The notes below the pieces were generated by a model. The model was not told the DNA's origin. It did not search any database and saw nothing but the letters and a program-made list of their open reading frames with translations. Of a DNA stretch of 64,000 nt, positions 61,674 through 64,000 are shown piece after piece. Source of the stretch: Branchiostoma floridae (taxonomy: Eukaryota > Chordata > Leptocardii > Amphioxiformes > Branchiostomatidae); the NCBI RefSeq assembly GCF_000003815.2, contig NC_049996.1, forward strand, positions 4,413,482 through 4,477,481. The letters are read 5' to 3'. A program made the translations under genes and the position numbers. Position 1 is the first letter of the stretch. Every line of letters begins with the position of its first letter.

Positions 61674-64000
61674 GTGTGTACATAAAGTAGTGACAATTGT
61701 AGGGACTCCTTGTACAAAATGATCATACTAGATAACTTAAAAGTTTATATTTTAGAATATTAAACTTTGTTTTCAAACTATGTCATATTAATTGAAGTTT
61801 TCCGGATTTAGAGTGTTTTTCAGGTGATTTACAGTGTCGCCTGTTATATCCATTATCTATAAGGACAGGGTATTACAAGGGATATCAAGTGAATGGAAAG
61901 TGGTTTGAAACTGTGATATTTTTTTAAGGTATTGTAGTTTGAAACCACTGTCTGATATTGGTACAGGATTATTTTTTAACATTTCTTTAGCTCTCCACTC
62001 AATTAAACACAATGCCTGTAACTAACATCCCTTTGGAACATTTCAGAGCATACTGGCGTTTTTCCTTCTATATTTTAGCTTCTTTATTTTCTGTTACTGT
62101 AACTGTTTCAGTAACAAAAAATTGTGTAATTCTTGATTCATTAAGATTTAATGTGACTTAACTTTATTGATGTCAGCAGTCATTATTTAGAATTTCATCA
62201 TAATGATACAATTTTTAGACTTTTTATCCATACACAAAATAAAGCGCTTACCAACAAGCTTTCGATCAGTCCTCTGATCCTTCAAAAGTTGTAATGACCC
62301 AAAACCAGAGGACTGATCGAAAGCTTGTTGGTAAGCGCTTTATTTTGTGTACAGATAAAAAGTCTAAAAATTGTATCATTATGTTAACTACCGTCACAGA
62401 TGAACTTACATTCAAGAATTTCATCATCATAACTATTTGATCACTATAGTCTAGAGGCCAGCTAGAGCTTGTTGTCACCGCTACGATAACCTGTGACATA
62501 GCTACTCTTTTCCCACCAACAGCTAGAATTAACAAAATCATGCAATATTGAATGGATTTAGTAAACAGACATGATGGTTGGGACTGAGATTTAGACATCT
62601 GAAGAAAGGACACAAAGTGCATTTTCCTACCTTATATTATATATTGTCCTTTCTTGTGTTTGTGCTTCTTGTCACTTCTGTTGATGACACACACCTCGAC
62701 CATTTCAGTTCTGTGTACTTCTCTCCCGATTTGGTTGTGTTCATATTGTTATTTAGAATCAGCTGCCTTGCATGGATGTCTTCCTTCTTCTTACATTTTG
62801 TCTACTAGAATGTTGTTGAAGTTTAAAACTCAGTGACCTTACTTAACGCAGATCTATCTTAGGTTTGTATGATGAGACTGTAACCTCTTTCATGACTTTC
62901 AGTTCTTACAGTTTCAGACTACAGTATGCATTATTTTGTGGCCATTGAAACCCTGAACCTGGAAATGAGACAAAATTTACACTAGATTAGAGGAACCTGA
63001 TTTGACCCATTGTTTCCTCCACTTTTGACCTTGATATCACCTTGCACTGTTCTATTGAAGCCCAACAAGGTCATGCTCAGTCCTGTCTGTATATTATGTG
63101 AGCCACCAATGCCTAATGACCTACATGTATGTCCCTGACCTTCAACTTAGGTGGTGAGAAAGAACAAGTCACATCCTCTAAAGGTAGGGTCAGGGGCCGC
63201 AATTATGTCCTGCAATGCATGATGGGGTATATGCCATTGCATGCTGGGATACATGCATGTGCCAAGGCCTGCGCCATAGTTCATTTTTAAATGTAGGGTA
63301 AAGGTTAGGGTGCAAAGGTCAAGGTGCATGTCTTTCCAGTGGCTGTATTAGAGACTTGCATGGATTGATCGTTCATGCCTGTTAGGGGTCGTAGGTCAGC
63401 TGTAGGGTAGGGTTCAAAGGTCGTAGTGTAAACATCCAGTTATGCTCTATTACACAGGTCATGAACAAAGATATTGAACCTTGTGATATAAAAATTAACC
63501 CATTTTGTTCAGTGAATTTGTTATATTTTGTGAAATATGAATGTGGTCAGAAAATTGATGATTTAATTTCCTTTTGGTATGTGATGCAGCTAAATCATAC
63601 CTTTACTAATACTTGTTTTTGTTGCAATGTATTTCTAAATGTTTCTGTGTTGCTCTTTAAAACTGAAACCCAACTGTCTCCATCTGTGGTGTGTTAACCA
63701 TTCTTGGCTGTTCTGTAATTCTGTTTAGTGCTTCCTCAGCAACTTGTCTTCCTACTGTCTTATTGTGACTTTAAACATTATGCTTTGTCCACAAACTGTA
63801 TAGTTATCAAACAAATTGTAATAATTATTATGATTTTTTTCTAAACCAGACCCGAACGTGTCCATTTTACAACCCAAACATAAGCTAAATTAGCAGACAG
63901 ACAAAAATATTAACTTGATAAAATGTGACGTATGCATTAAGATGTACAGTAAACTGTGGTGTATATGCATGTGTATTGTGCATGTGTGTTTTGATATTGA
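61674..64000 (+). other. Region after the last exon found; no gene recognised
   Basis: Apart from the palindrome at 62200-62382 and weakly repetitive gcatgctgggatacatgcat-like words near 63220-63260, I see no exon, RNA gene or element. It is probably the intron leading to the terminal DNAJC13 exon. Short open frames here have no conserved content. Confidence 0.5.
62200..62382. repeat. Long palindrome with 75-bp arms
   Basis: Left arm (62200-62275) contains aataaagcgcttaccaacaa and gctttcgatcagtcctctg. The right arm (62306-62382) is its near-perfect complement; a 30-bp loop separates them. Would form a stable hairpin in DNA or pre-mRNA. Confidence 0.85.

Noticed and set aside
63450-63697. Terminal DNAJC13 exon after the attacacag at 63452-63460
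   Set aside because: The reading that follows (MNKDIEPCDIK) has no similarity to the expected glycine-rich C-terminus and stops irregularly.

Overview
The window reads as animal nuclear DNA, most probably from a cephalochordate (amphioxus, Branchiostoma). It has GT-AG introns of a few hundred bases, clear orthology to a deuterostome DNAJC13, many small DNA transposons, a CR1/L2-like LINE, a Ty3/Gypsy fragment and an unusual load of minisatellites. One run of 128 N (27942-28069) marks it as draft assembly.

Backbone: the + strand carries 36 internal exons (714-61673) of the DnaJ protein DNAJC13 (RME-8), an endosomal Hsc70 co-chaperone. All 36 splice phases agree. They encode about 1,674 residues: the GYF_2-like module (exons 12-13), the four IWN motifs (exons 7, 16, 25, 31) and the J domain with an intact HPD (exons 18-20). 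By comparison with the human protein, roughly the first 500 residues and the last 40 lie outside the window.

Nested gene: the 13-kb intron 10 (10090-23087) contains a separate gene on the - strand (about 20795 down to 10716; 5' end uncertain). It encodes about 2,000 residues. These comprise N-terminal degenerate TPR-like repeats, a GlnD/DUF294-like nucleotidyltransferase segment, and about 26 kinesin-light-chain-type TPRs, mostly in one 5-kb exon.

Mobile DNA: intron 13 (25549-35404) holds a 5'-truncated Ty3/Gypsy element (integrase core plus one LTR) and a LINE with an SGNH-type ORF1 and an open 1,264-codon endonuclease/reverse transcriptase ORF2. Both are embedded in a 65-bp minisatellite. 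Other introns hold MITE-like elements with TA, TAA, TTAA or 5-bp target duplications, and a family of foldback elements ending CAGGG...CCCTG.

Most striking pattern: at least 13 of the 36 exons have one splice boundary (exon edge, splice site and intron edge) tandemly copied, from a single decayed copy up to about 28 copies. These arrays multiply real splice acceptors or donors. Three of them (exons 2, 25, 33) repeat an exonic piece that is a multiple of three bases in the coding frame.
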